This document shows positions 24,572 through 32,679 of a stretch of 64,000 nucleotides of DNA, piece by piece. Source of the DNA: Puerhibacterium puerhi (lineage in GTDB: Bacteria; Actinomycetota; Actinomycetes; Actinomycetales; Cellulomonadaceae); NCBI RefSeq assembly GCF_009846865.1, contig NZ_WUWN01000001.1, forward strand, positions 62,001 through 126,000, in the 5' to 3' direction. The translations under genes were made by a program, and so were the position numbers. Every line of letters begins with the position of its first letter. Position 1 is the stretch's first letter. Below the pieces are notes generated by a model that had not been told where the DNA came from, searched no databases, and saw only the letters and a program-made list of their open reading frames with translations.

Positions 24572-25224
24572 GCGGCCACCTCCGTCTCGAGCGTCAGCCC
24601 GGTGAGCAGGTCGAGCACGGCCTGCGGGAGGTCGTCGAACGCGCCCACGCCGTTGGCGATCGCGGTGACCTCGACCATGTCGGGGCAGCCGGGCGCGAAC
24701 ACACCGAGCGAGACGCGCTCCTCCAGGTGGGCGACGCCCTCCCCCAGGTGGGGCACCGTGTGGCCGATCATGAGGTGCAGCCCCCGCACCTCGCCGGCGG
24801 GGACGTCACCACGGATCTCGGCGGCGACGAGGTAGTTCTCCTCGCCGTCCGCGACGACGCGCTCGAGGTCGGCGTCGAACGCCTCGGCCGACAGGCCCTG
24901 CTGCGCGACGAGCGTGAGCATCGCGTCGAGCCGGCCCAGGTCCGGGCGGCGCACCAGGAAGGCCGTCTCCATCCCGGCGACCCCGGCGTCGGCGGCCACC
25001 AGCGCCACCCCGGCGATGCCGTCGGCGAGCGCCACGGCAGGGTCGACCAGCGCTTCGTCCCCGGGCCGCGCGTCCACCCCGGTCGTGGCGGGCGCACGCC
25101 CGCTGCGTGCGACGAGCGCCTCCGCCGTCTCGCGCGCCCAGCGGTCGACGTCCGGCACGGCGCGCGGCAGCACGACCCACGCCTCCGGGAGCGTGAGGTC
25201 GAACCCCACGAGGCGTGCCGTCAC
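24568..25224 (-). CDS. Accessory protein of the secretion-like locus
   Basis: Soluble 218-residue protein of unknown family, from a GTG that overlaps the stop of the LXG-like gene (GTGA). It begins ARLVGFDLTLPEAWVVLPRA and ends FDDLPQAVLDLLTGLTLE, the same overall plan as the next protein. Placement directly after a candidate effector fits an immunity protein or dedicated chaperone; that is inference from gene order only. Confidence 0.7.
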   Translation of the reverse strand: MTARLVGFDLTLPEAWVVLPRAVPDVDRWARETAEALVARSGRAPATTGVDARPGDEALVDPAVALADGIAGVALVAADAGVAGMETAFLVRRPDLGRLDAMLTLVAQQGLSAEAFDADLERVVADGEENYLVAAEIRGDVPAGEVRGLHLMIGHTVPHLGEGVAHLEERVSLGVFAPGCPDMVEVTAIANGVGAFDDLPQAVLDLLTGLTLETEVAA

Positions 25225-26645
25225 GGGACGGTCACCGCGTCGTCGGTCGGGTTGTCGATCAGCTGCGCCCCGTACCCGACGATCTTGCCGTAGGGGCCGC
25301 CGAACGGTGACGTGGCGATGTCGGCGCCGGGCTTGGCGGCCTGGCCCGAGTCGCCGGCGGCCGCCTCGGTCGCGAAGTCGACGAGGTTCTTGCCCTGGGC
25401 GTAGGCGTTGTTGGCGTAGGCGAGGCCCACCGCGACCGACGACGTCACGGTGCTGACGGTGTCCATCCGGATCCCGTCGGTGTTCATGATCCTCAGCATG
25501 TCGCTCACGTCGTCGTTCGTGAACAGCGCGCGCATGCCGGACCCGGTGAACGGGTTGGGGAACAGCGTCCTGAACCCGTGGCCGTAGCTGCCGCTGCGGA
25601 ACATGCCCGCGACGGCCTTGTCCGTGGTGGACCGGACGAACGGCGACTTGATGACCTCGGTGACGCGCTGGCCGGTGGTCTGCGCGAAGACCTTGCGTGC
25701 GCTGGTGATCGCGCTGCGACCGAACGTCGCCCGGGCGGTCGAGCCGGACATCCGCGCCGAGGTCTGGACGATCATGCGCGCCTTGGAGTACTGGGCGATC
25801 GAGCTGATGGCCTTGCCGCCGAAGAGCGACAGGGCCGCGAGACCGGCGGCGCCGAGCACTCCCCAGAACGACCCCTCGCCCTTGCTCCACTTCATCGCCG
25901 CCTCCACGACGGCGAGGATCGCGCCGGCCGCGGCGAGGATGAGCAGGGCCTGGCCGAGGACCGGGACCCAGGAGAAGAAGATCGCGAGGAAGCCTGCGAC
26001 GTCGCACACGACCTTGGCCAGCTCGTAGAACGAGTCCCAGGCCTTCGTGACCTTGTCCCAGGTGCCGTCCTTCAGGCCGTGGGTGTTCTTGCCGGTGACG
26101 ACCTCCTCGATGCGCCCGACGGCCGTACGGGCGGCGGAGTCCTTGGCCTCCGACGCTTCGCGCCAGCGGCCCTGCCAGTAGGCCAGGTCGCCCTCGGCGT
26201 CCGACACGCGGTCGCCCGCGCGGCTGCTCGCGGTGCGGGCCTCCACCGCCTCCTGCGGGGTGGCCGTCGCAGGCAGGCCCGACTCGTGCCGCTCCGCGTT
26301 GTGCTGCGCGGTCCGGGCCACCGCCAGCTCGGCCTCGGCCTTGTCGATCTCGAGGATCGCGCTGTGGGCGTCGTCCTTGGCCGCCCGCAGCGCGGTGGCG
26401 TAGTCCTGCAGCGCCGAGCCGGTCTCCCGGTAGCGGTCCTGCGCCTTCTCGATGCTCTCGCGGACCTTCTCCGCCTTCTCGCGGGTCTCGTCCATCGCGA
26501 GCGACTTCGTCTCGATCTCGTCGGAGATCTTCTTCAGCGCGCTGGTCGAGCGCTGGATGGCGTCGGCGATCTCGATGTACTTGCGAGCCTTGGACGCCAC
26601 CAGGGCCGGCGACCCCTGGAGCTCCTGGTACGGCGTGTCTGCCAT
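25221..26645 (-). CDS. LXG/WXG-like coiled-coil protein, candidate type VII substrate
   Basis: A 474-residue protein. The N-terminal third (about 10-190) is alpha-helical and highly charged (KISDEIETKSLAMDETREKA, EKAQDRYRETGSALQDYATA), with a helix-turn pattern typical of WXG/LXG domains. A hydrophobic central region follows (about 215-265 and 270-290: FLAIFFSWVPVLGQALLILA), then a basic segment and a variable C terminus. No known toxin motif is visible. It lies 14 bp after a 102-residue WXG-like gene, as LXG effectors lie after their Lap partners. ATG preceded by GGGGGGAAACC. Confidence 0.65.
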   Translation of the reverse strand: MADTPYQELQGSPALVASKARKYIEIADAIQRSTSALKKISDEIETKSLAMDETREKAEKVRESIEKAQDRYRETGSALQDYATALRAAKDDAHSAILEIDKAEAELAVARTAQHNAERHESGLPATATPQEAVEARTASSRAGDRVSDAEGDLAYWQGRWREASEAKDSAARTAVGRIEEVVTGKNTHGLKDGTWDKVTKAWDSFYELAKVVCDVAGFLAIFFSWVPVLGQALLILAAAGAILAVVEAAMKWSKGEGSFWGVLGAAGLAALSLFGGKAISSIAQYSKARMIVQTSARMSGSTARATFGRSAITSARKVFAQTTGQRVTEVIKSPFVRSTTDKAVAGMFRSGSYGHGFRTLFPNPFTGSGMRALFTNDDVSDMLRIMNTDGIRMDTVSTVTSSVAVGLAYANNAYAQGKNLVDFATEAAAGDSGQAAKPGADIATSPFGGPYGKIVGYGAQLIDNPTDDAVTVP

Positions 26646-26659
26646 GGTTTCCCCCCGGC

Positions 26660-26968
26660 CTACTTCGCGGCCTTCTCGACCGAGTCCTCGAGCGCCCTGC
26701 CCAGCTCGGTGTCGACCTCGGTGAAGGTGTCGACGATCTGGTTGAGGATGTCGCTGAGCGTCTTGACGTCGCCGAGCATCTCCTCGCGCTTGATCGCCCA
26801 CTTGGCCGCGAAGTCGGCGACCCGGTCGCGCAGCTCGTCGTGCCCGGTCGCCTCGGCCGCGTCGCCCGCGTTGTCGTCGGCGTTCTCGAGCTCGCTCACG
26901 ATCGTCGTGAGGTCGCCTGCGAGCTGCGAGAGCGTCCCCATGTCGATGCTCAGGTCGTACCCGGCCAT
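26660..26968 (-). CDS. WXG100-like protein, possible partner of the LXG-like protein
   Basis: A 102-residue, mostly helical acidic protein (LSIDMGTLSQLAGDLTTIVS, ... KTLSDILNQIVDTFTEVDTEL). It has a central KWA instead of a strict WXG turn and a helical-hairpin length typical of EsxA/Lap proteins. First gene of a five-gene transcription block, with its own palindrome and putative -10 upstream. It most likely pairs with, and is exported with, the protein encoded 14 bp downstream. Confidence 0.75.
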   Translation of the reverse strand: MAGYDLSIDMGTLSQLAGDLTTIVSELENADDNAGDAAEATGHDELRDRVADFAAKWAIKREEMLGDVKTLSDILNQIVDTFTEVDTELGRALEDSVEKAAK

Positions 26969-27004
26969 CCCCGTCCCCTGCAGTCGAGTTCCGTTGCTGC
27001 GGTC

Positions 27005-27010
27005 AAGCTA
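27005..27010 (-). promoter_or_regulatory. Possible -10 before the WXG-like/LXG-like block
   Basis: TAGCTT on the minus strand, 22 bp beyond the inner edge of the palindrome and 36 bp before the start codon. Confidence 0.35.
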
Positions 27011-27032
27011 GCGAAGGCCGCGAGCACCGTCG

Positions 27033-27050
27033 ATGGGGAGCGGTCCCCAT
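27033..27050. promoter_or_regulatory. Locus-specific palindrome, copy 2 (ATGGGGA-N4-TCCCCAT)
   Basis: Perfect 7-bp arms, extended by one more G:C pair, with spacer GCGG. It lies 64 bp upstream of the WXG-like start and 36 bp after the EccC-type stop, so it could regulate the former or help end transcription of the latter. Confidence 0.6.
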
Positions 27051-27085
27051 CCCTCGGCCCCCGGCCGCCCGACGCCCGCCACGCC

Positions 27086-30000
27086 TCAGCCGTCGATCAC
27101 CAGCGGCAGCTGCACGCGCACGTGCTTGCCGCGGGCAACGTACGCGCCACGGCCCACCGGGAACTCGCCCTTGGCGGCACGGGGCAGCGACGTCTTGAGG
27201 ATGGTGTCGCCGTCGAGGTTCTCCGGCTGCAGCAGGAGCCCGCGGCGGGCGTTCTTGACCTCCGCCAGCAGCGGCCACGTCGAGCCCCAGGCCGCGGTCT
27301 CGGCCTCCGCGACGAGCAGGTGGTCGCTCTTGCGCATCGCCTTGGTCAGCTCCTGGATCGGCTTGTCGGCCGGCGTCTGCAGGTACTCGTTGATGCCCTC
27401 GATCACGACGACGATGCCGGGCTCGACGTCCTCGTCGGTCACGGCGGCGAGCAGGTCCTTGGCCAGCTCGGCGACCTTGTCCGGGCCGGTGGCGACGTCC
27501 TCCCACGCCAGCTCTCCCGCGATCGCCGAGCGGGTCTGCGCGAACAGGTAGCAGCGTGCCTTCGGGTCGGCCCGCTGCACCGCGCGCGCGATCGCGACCA
27601 GGGCGTTGCTCCGCCCGGCCCCGGGCGGGCCGGAGACCACCATCGCGCCGGTCGGCTCGAACGCCAGGGGCGCGAGCCCGACGTTGTCGAGGCCGAGCAC
27701 GGGGCGCCCGTCGACGGCGTCGGGCAGCTCGGCCGCGGAGTACGACTGCGGCAGCACGCGCACCGCCGGCGCCGGCGCCACGCCGGCACGGCGCATGGAC
27801 GCCGCGAGCCGCTCGGTGGCCGCGGCCTGGTCGGCCACGGCCTTCGCCCCGCCCACGACGGCGACCTGCACCTCGAGCCCGTCGACGACGGCGCGCCCGG
27901 CCGGCGACGTCGCGGTCACGACGTCGCGCGGCGCGTTGAAGGACAGGTACCCGTCGTCGGTCATCCGCAGCAGCACGTTGCGCTGCACGAGCGACCTGAC
28001 GTAGGTGGGCACGGCGCCCGCGCGGTCGGCGGTGAAGACCACGTGCATGCCCAGGCCGCGGCCCTCCGTCATGAGGTCGCGGAAGACGTCGAACCACTCG
28101 GAGCGACCGGTGCCGACCTCCCAGTCGTCGCGGAAGGCGGCGAACCCGTCGACGACCAGCAGGATGCGCGGCACGTCGTGCCGGCCGGTGATCTGCCGGT
28201 ACTCGGTGATGTTCGACGCCGAGACCGCGGCGAACGCCTCGCCGCGGCGCTCGAGCTCGTCGCGCAGCATGCGCAGCAGGCTGACGATGCGCTCGCCGTC
28301 GTCGCCGCGCACCACGGCCCCCACGTGCGGCAGGGCCTCGAGCATGCGCAGGGCGCCGGAGGCGAAGTCCAGCCCGTAGACGTGCACGGGTCCCCCGCGC
28401 GGGGTGATGCCGGCGGCGGTGGCGATGGTGCGCAGCGCCGTCGACTTGCCCGAGCCGCCGGTGCCGTAGATCCCGAGGTTGCCGTCGAGGTCGGGCAGGA
28501 AGTACACCGGCCGCTGCGCCTGCTCCTGCGGCAGGTCCGCGACGCCGATCAGCAGCTCGGCGTCGGTGCGCTGGCGCAGGCGGGTCAGGTCGTACACGTC
28601 CGCGAGCGAGTCGAGCCACGGGCGCCGCGGCGTCGGCAGGCCACCGGCCTCGAACGCCTCGCGCACGCGCGCCACCAGTCGCTGCTGGTCGTTGGGGCCC
28701 AGGTCCTCGGCGGCGGCCGCCGCCGCCTCGTCGACCGGCTCCTCCCACGCCTCCTCGCGCCCGAACCGCAGGCCGGCGACCGCGACCTTGGCGCGCTCCG
28801 GCGCGCGGGTGCTCCATCCGCCGGCGTACCCGGACTGGAACGCCTGCACGCGCCCCGGGCCGGTCTTCACCAGGCCGCGGCCGGGGATGCTGGGGTCGAC
28901 GTAGGCGGCGTCGGGCACCTCGACGACGTCGGTGGAGTCGGACGCGTCGGCCATGCGCAGCGCCACCCGCAGGTTGGTGTTGGCGCGCAGGTTGTCCTTG
29001 ATGACGCCGGCGGGGCGCTGGGTGGCCATGATCAGGTGGATGCCCAGGGAGCGGCCGCGCTGCGCGACGTCGACGACGCCGTCGACGAACTCGGGCACGT
29101 CGCTGACCAGGGCCGCGAACTCGTCGATGACGATGACCAGCGCCGGCGGGGTCTCGGGGTCGCCCCGCTTCTCCAGCTCGAGCAGGTCCTTGGCCTTCTT
29201 GCGGTTGAACAGCCGCTCGCGGTGGTGCAGCTCGGCGCGCAGCGACGTCAGGGCCCGCAGCACGAGGTGCGGCGACAGGTCGGTGACCAGCCCGACGCTG
29301 TGCGGCAGGTGGATGCAGTCGGCGAACGCCGAGCCGCCCTTGTAGTCGACGAACAGGAACGTCACGCGGTCCGGGCTGTACTCGGCGGCCATGGCGAGCA
29401 CCCACGCCTGCAGGAACTCCGACTTGCCCGCGCCGGTCGTGCCGCCCACGAGGGCGTGCGGGCCCTGGGAGCGCAGGTCGAGGTGCTGGGCGTCCACGCC
29501 GGCGGAGCCGACGACGGCGCGCAGCGACCCGGCGCGCCGCCGCGCCCGCGCCTGGCCGGTGCGGTCGTACACCGACTGGTTCTGCCGCCACCGGTCGAGC
29601 ACGGCCTCGGCCGACTCGAACGGGTCGTGGCCCAGCAGGGCCGGCAGCGACACCGAGCGCGGCAGGTCGCTGGCGTCCTCGACGACGGCTCCGGCGTCGA
29701 ACACCGGCGCGAGGCGCCGGCCGTAGTCGAGCGCAGCGGCTGCGTCGAGCTCCTCGAGCTGCACGTCCTCGACCCAGCGGCCGAGCCGCACGAGCCCGAC
29801 GCGCGGCTGTGCGGCGCCGAGGTCGACGAAGGTGCGGCAGGCTGCCGGCAGGCGCGAGGCCTCGGTGGCGACCCACAGCAGGTACACGCCGGCGTCCGGG
29901 CCCTGCTCGGCGAGCTGGACCAGGCGGGCACGGTCGACGTCGATGTCGTCGCTCACCACCACCACGACGGCGGGGATCGGCGACCTCGTGCCGGCCTCGT

Positions 30001-31555
30001 GCGCGGACGCCCCGACGTCGGCGCCGCGCTCGATCGCGGCGTCGTCCTCGTCGACGGCCCCGCGCCGGCGCGGCCGGTTGACCTTGAGGCGCGTGGCGAC
30101 CAGCTCCTCGAGCTGCGCCACGAGGCGCGCGGCCCCCGTGGCCGAGTCGGCCAGGTGCAGGCCGTCGACCGGGCTCTGCGGGCTGGAGGTGTGCGGCACC
30201 CAGGTGAGCCACTCCAGCGTCCGTGTCCACACGGGGCTGACCATGGCGGTCACGACGAGCTCGCTCGGGGCGTGCAGGCCGGTGAGCTGCAGCAGGATCG
30301 CGTTGAGCGAGCCGGCCACCCGCGGCGGCGGGCCCGCGAAACCGAGCGCTCCGGCGTCGTAGAGGTTCTCCACCACGGGCACGCCGTCGACCGTGTCGTA
30401 CTGCGCGACGACGGCGTCGAGCTGCTCCTGGTGCTCCTTGAGCAGCTTGCCGCGGTCGCCGGTCTTGATCGAGCTGCGCGACGGCATGGTGCCCAGGCCG
30501 AACCGGACGTTGAGGAAGCTCCAGTGCTCGGGTCGGCGCGTCCACAGCAGCGGTCCGTGCCGCATGGCCTCGACGAACACGTGCTGGGTGGCCGGCGCCT
30601 CGCGCAGCCGCACGGAGCGCTCCTGCTCCTTCTCCCGCGCCAGCGCGGTGCGCAGCGACTCCAGCCGCTCGTCGAACCGCTGCACCTGGCGCTCGAGCCG
30701 CTTGCGGTTCTGCCGCCCCTGCGTGAGGTGGTTGCCCAGCAGCATGAGCGGGGTCATGAGCACGAACAGCAGCGCCGTGGGCCGGTGCAGGACGAAGAAC
30801 ATCGTCAGGCCCAGCAGGATCGGCGCGACGAGCGCCAGGAACGGGAACTCCCGCGGCTCGATCTCGTCGGGCGCGTCCGGCGCCTCGAACGTCTCGCCGG
30901 CGTAGCGCGCCTCGACCCGGGGCGAGCGCGTGAACGGCACCGGCCCCGCCTTGGGCGCGACGCCGCTGATGCGCGCCGCCTCGCGGCGCCGCTCGACGAC
31001 CACGGCGGTGTCGCCGACGACGACGCGCTGCACGCCGTCGACCCGCAGCCGCGTCACCGGTGCGCCGTCCACGAGGGTGCCGTTGGCGGACCCGAGGTCG
31101 ACGACGTCGACGGTCTCGGAGACGTCGAGCCGCAGGTGCTTCTTCGACACCAGCGGGTCGTCGAGCACCACGTCGCACTCGGGCGCGCGGCCCACCGTCC
31201 AGCTGCCCTCGGTGAGCTGGAACACCTGGCCGCCCTCGACCCGCACCAGGGCGCGCACGTCCTGCGAGCGCGGGTAGTCGAAGCCGGGCAGCGAGAGGTC
31301 GACGACGGCGATCTCGGCGCCGGAGCCGATCCACGCCTCGCCGAGCGCGGCGTCCTGCGGCAGCCGCACCGGCTGCTCCTGGCCGGGCAGCCGCGCCTCG
31401 AGCGTGCGCGGTGCGTCCGGGTCGCCGTACCCGCCGTGCGGGTCGACGCGCGCGACGGTCGCGGCGATCTCGCCGATCGTCGCGCCCGCGTCCGCGGTGA
31501 TGACGACGTCGTCCGCGGTGCCGTCGACGCGGCGCAGCGTGGCCTTGACGTGCAT
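27086..31555 (-). CDS. eccC: EccC/EssC-type FtsK/SpoIIIE secretion ATPase with FHA domain
   Basis: Motor and substrate-recognition ATPase of type VII secretion, 1,489 residues. Order: a ubiquitin-like or FHA-like start (1-95); an FHA domain (about 103-187: TVGRAPECDVVLDD, SKKHLRLD, GSANGT); two transmembrane helices (about 237-275); then three FtsK/SpoIIIE domains. Domain 1 (near 705) has intact Walker A GGTTGAGKS, FVDYKGGSAF and Walker B VIVIDEF. Domain 2 (near 1033) has GTGGSGKST but VVDGF in place of DE. Domain 3 (near 1312) has GPPGAGRS, with Arg for the Walker Lys. A fused FHA domain is EssC-like and suits control by the kinase in the same locus. Usual EccB/EccD/EccE partners are absent nearby. 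Confidence 0.92.
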   Translation of the reverse strand: MHVKATLRRVDGTADDVVITADAGATIGEIAATVARVDPHGGYGDPDAPRTLEARLPGQEQPVRLPQDAALGEAWIGSGAEIAVVDLSLPGFDYPRSQDVRALVRVEGGQVFQLTEGSWTVGRAPECDVVLDDPLVSKKHLRLDVSETVDVVDLGSANGTLVDGAPVTRLRVDGVQRVVVGDTAVVVERRREAARISGVAPKAGPVPFTRSPRVEARYAGETFEAPDAPDEIEPREFPFLALVAPILLGLTMFFVLHRPTALLFVLMTPLMLLGNHLTQGRQNRKRLERQVQRFDERLESLRTALAREKEQERSVRLREAPATQHVFVEAMRHGPLLWTRRPEHWSFLNVRFGLGTMPSRSSIKTGDRGKLLKEHQEQLDAVVAQYDTVDGVPVVENLYDAGALGFAGPPPRVAGSLNAILLQLTGLHAPSELVVTAMVSPVWTRTLEWLTWVPHTSSPQSPVDGLHLADSATGAARLVAQLEELVATRLKVNRPRRRGAVDEDDAAIERGADVGASAHEAGTRSPIPAVVVVVSDDIDVDRARLVQLAEQGPDAGVYLLWVATEASRLPAACRTFVDLGAAQPRVGLVRLGRWVEDVQLEELDAAAALDYGRRLAPVFDAGAVVEDASDLPRSVSLPALLGHDPFESAEAVLDRWRQNQSVYDRTGQARARRRAGSLRAVVGSAGVDAQHLDLRSQGPHALVGGTTGAGKSEFLQAWVLAMAAEYSPDRVTFLFVDYKGGSAFADCIHLPHSVGLVTDLSPHLVLRALTSLRAELHHRERLFNRKKAKDLLELEKRGDPETPPALVIVIDEFAALVSDVPEFVDGVVDVAQRGRSLGIHLIMATQRPAGVIKDNLRANTNLRVALRMADASDSTDVVEVPDAAYVDPSIPGRGLVKTGPGRVQAFQSGYAGGWSTRAPERAKVAVAGLRFGREEAWEEPVDEAAAAAAEDLGPNDQQRLVARVREAFEAGGLPTPRRPWLDSLADVYDLTRLRQRTDAELLIGVADLPQEQAQRPVYFLPDLDGNLGIYGTGGSGKSTALRTIATAAGITPRGGPVHVYGLDFASGALRMLEALPHVGAVVRGDDGERIVSLLRMLRDELERRGEAFAAVSASNITEYRQITGRHDVPRILLVVDGFAAFRDDWEVGTGRSEWFDVFRDLMTEGRGLGMHVVFTADRAGAVPTYVRSLVQRNVLLRMTDDGYLSFNAPRDVVTATSPAGRAVVDGLEVQVAVVGGAKAVADQAAATERLAASMRRAGVAPAPAVRVLPQSYSAAELPDAVDGRPVLGLDNVGLAPLAFEPTGAMVVSGPPGAGRSNALVAIARAVQRADPKARCYLFAQTRSAIAGELAWEDVATGPDKVAELAKDLLAAVTDEDVEPGIVVVIEGINEYLQTPADKPIQELTKAMRKSDHLLVAEAETAAWGSTWPLLAEVKNARRGLLLQPENLDGDTILKTSLPRAAKGEFPVGRGAYVARGKHVRVQLPLVIDG

Positions 31556-31574
31556 GCTTCCCCTGCCTCGTGCC

Positions 31575-31646
31575 GTGCTGGTGATCGTGCTGGTGATCGT
31601 GCTGGTGATCGTGCTGGTGATCGTGCTGGTGATCGTGCTGGTGGTG
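31575..31646. repeat. Five to six 12-bp tandem repeats in the EccC leader
   Basis: GTGCTGGTGATC occurs five times perfectly and a sixth time altered, all abutting, 20-91 bp upstream of the ATPase start (on the minus strand the unit reads GATCACCAGCAC). It occupies most of the 111-bp leader, so copy number would change leader length and structure. Confidence 0.92.
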
Positions 31647-31666
31647 CTGCTTCGTGCTGGTGCGGG

Positions 31667-31918
31667 TCAGCCGCGGCGCCGCAGGACGACCGCGTGGACC
31701 GCTCCGACGCCGAGGCCCGCCCCGGCGGCGAGCCCGACGGCCGCCCAGGTGCTCCCGGCGGTCAGCGCGCGGCCGGCCGCCCGGTACGGGTCGGCGAAGC
31801 TCCCCGTCCCGGCCCCGTGGAGCAGCACCTCGAGCGCGACGGCGACGACGAGCACGACCGCCGCGGCCGCGACCGGCCAGGCGACGAGCACGCGGCCGGG
31901 CGTGGGACCGGCGCTCAC
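31667..31918 (-). CDS. Small two-helix membrane protein
   Basis: An 83-residue protein from a GTG overlapping the stop of the upstream gene (GTGA). It is essentially two hydrophobic helices (about 10-32 and 55-80) joined by a short extracytoplasmic loop (HGAGTGSFADPYRAAGRALT), with a basic C terminus (VVLRRRG). No family recognised. Its place just before the EccC-type ATPase gene could make it a small membrane component like EssA or EsaA fragments; unproven. Confidence 0.7.
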   Translation of the reverse strand: MSAGPTPGRVLVAWPVAAAAVVLVVAVALEVLLHGAGTGSFADPYRAAGRALTAGSTWAAVGLAAGAGLGVGAVHAVVLRRRG

Positions 31919-32679
31919 TCGTCGCCCTCGCCGGGCTCGTCGAGCAGCGGCAGGTCCGCGCCGGTGACCAGTCGCGAGGCGACGGCGTACTCGACGAGCC
32001 GGGCGCGCCGGTTGGTGGCCAGCGACCCGGGCCCGCCACGCAGCCCCTGCACGCCGATGCGGTCGAGCTTCTCGCAGACGTTGTCGAGCTTGCGGTTGAA
32101 CCGGGTGGTCGTCCACCCCAGGCGCGCCGCGGCGGACGCCGACGACGGGATCTGGGCCAGGCTCGTGCCGTCGCGGCGCAGCAGCGGTTCCGCGAGCGCG
32201 ACGATGAGCTGGCGCTGGCTGCGGGTGAACGGGATCATCCCGATCGTCGTCGCGCCGCCGTCCTCCTCGTCCACGGCCTGCACCTGGTGGTACGGCGCAC
32301 CCTCGAGCGTCACGCCGATCTCGTAGGTGGTGGGACCGGCGGTGAACACCACCTGGGTGGCCGGGAAGACGACGGGCAGCCGGTTGCCGGGCGAGACCCA
32401 CGACTGCACGCCCCCGCCGGCGTCGCACACCGTGGCCGACAGCAGCGACCCGACGTTGGCGAGCCACCAGATGCCGCCCTCGTGGGTGAACTGCAGGAAC
32501 CGCCGGTGCAGGTACGGGTTGTCGTCGATCGCCAGGTCGCCGTCGCGGCCCACCTCGAAGGGCGCACCGTCCGGGTCCGGGTAGAACCACTCCCCGCAGA
32601 ACTCGACGGCGAGGCGGCCGCCAGGCGCCGCGGGGACGGGGGTCGCGGCCGGGGCGTCGGCCGTGCTGGGCTGGGTCAT
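31915..32679 (-). CDS. FHA-like N-terminal protein with C-terminal helical/winged-helix region
   Basis: A 254-residue cytoplasmic protein. Residues about 25-120 resemble a degenerate FHA fold (FEVGRDGDLAIDDNPYLHRRFLQF..., GGIWWLANVGSLLSATV). The C-terminal half (about 140-240) is helical with a possible winged-helix pattern (FTRSQRQLIVALAEPLLRRD, SASAAARLGWTTTRFNRKLD). It may read phosphorylation by the adjacent kinase and bind DNA or a partner; that is inference. ATG overlaps the kinase stop by 4 bp. Confidence 0.75.
   Translation of the reverse strand: MTQPSTADAPAATPVPAAPGGRLAVEFCGEWFYPDPDGAPFEVGRDGDLAIDDNPYLHRRFLQFTHEGGIWWLANVGSLLSATVCDAGGGVQSWVSPGNRLPVVFPATQVVFTAGPTTYEIGVTLEGAPYHQVQAVDEEDGGATTIGMIPFTRSQRQLIVALAEPLLRRDGTSLAQIPSSASAAARLGWTTTRFNRKLDNVCEKLDRIGVQGLRGGPGSLATNRRARLVEYAVASRLVTGADLPLLDEPGEGDE

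Noticed and set aside
31575-31646. Small His-rich peptide or CRISPR-like element in the EccC leader
   Set aside because: The repeats are head-to-tail 12-mers with no spacers; the His/Gln/Asp translation exists only because the period is a multiple of 3, and no ribosome-binding site or family match supports a gene.
26840-32326. A 1,828-codon plus-strand open frame opposite the EccC-type ATPase
   Set aside because: Shadow frame; the minus strand carries Walker, FHA and FtsK motifs and the plus translation has none.
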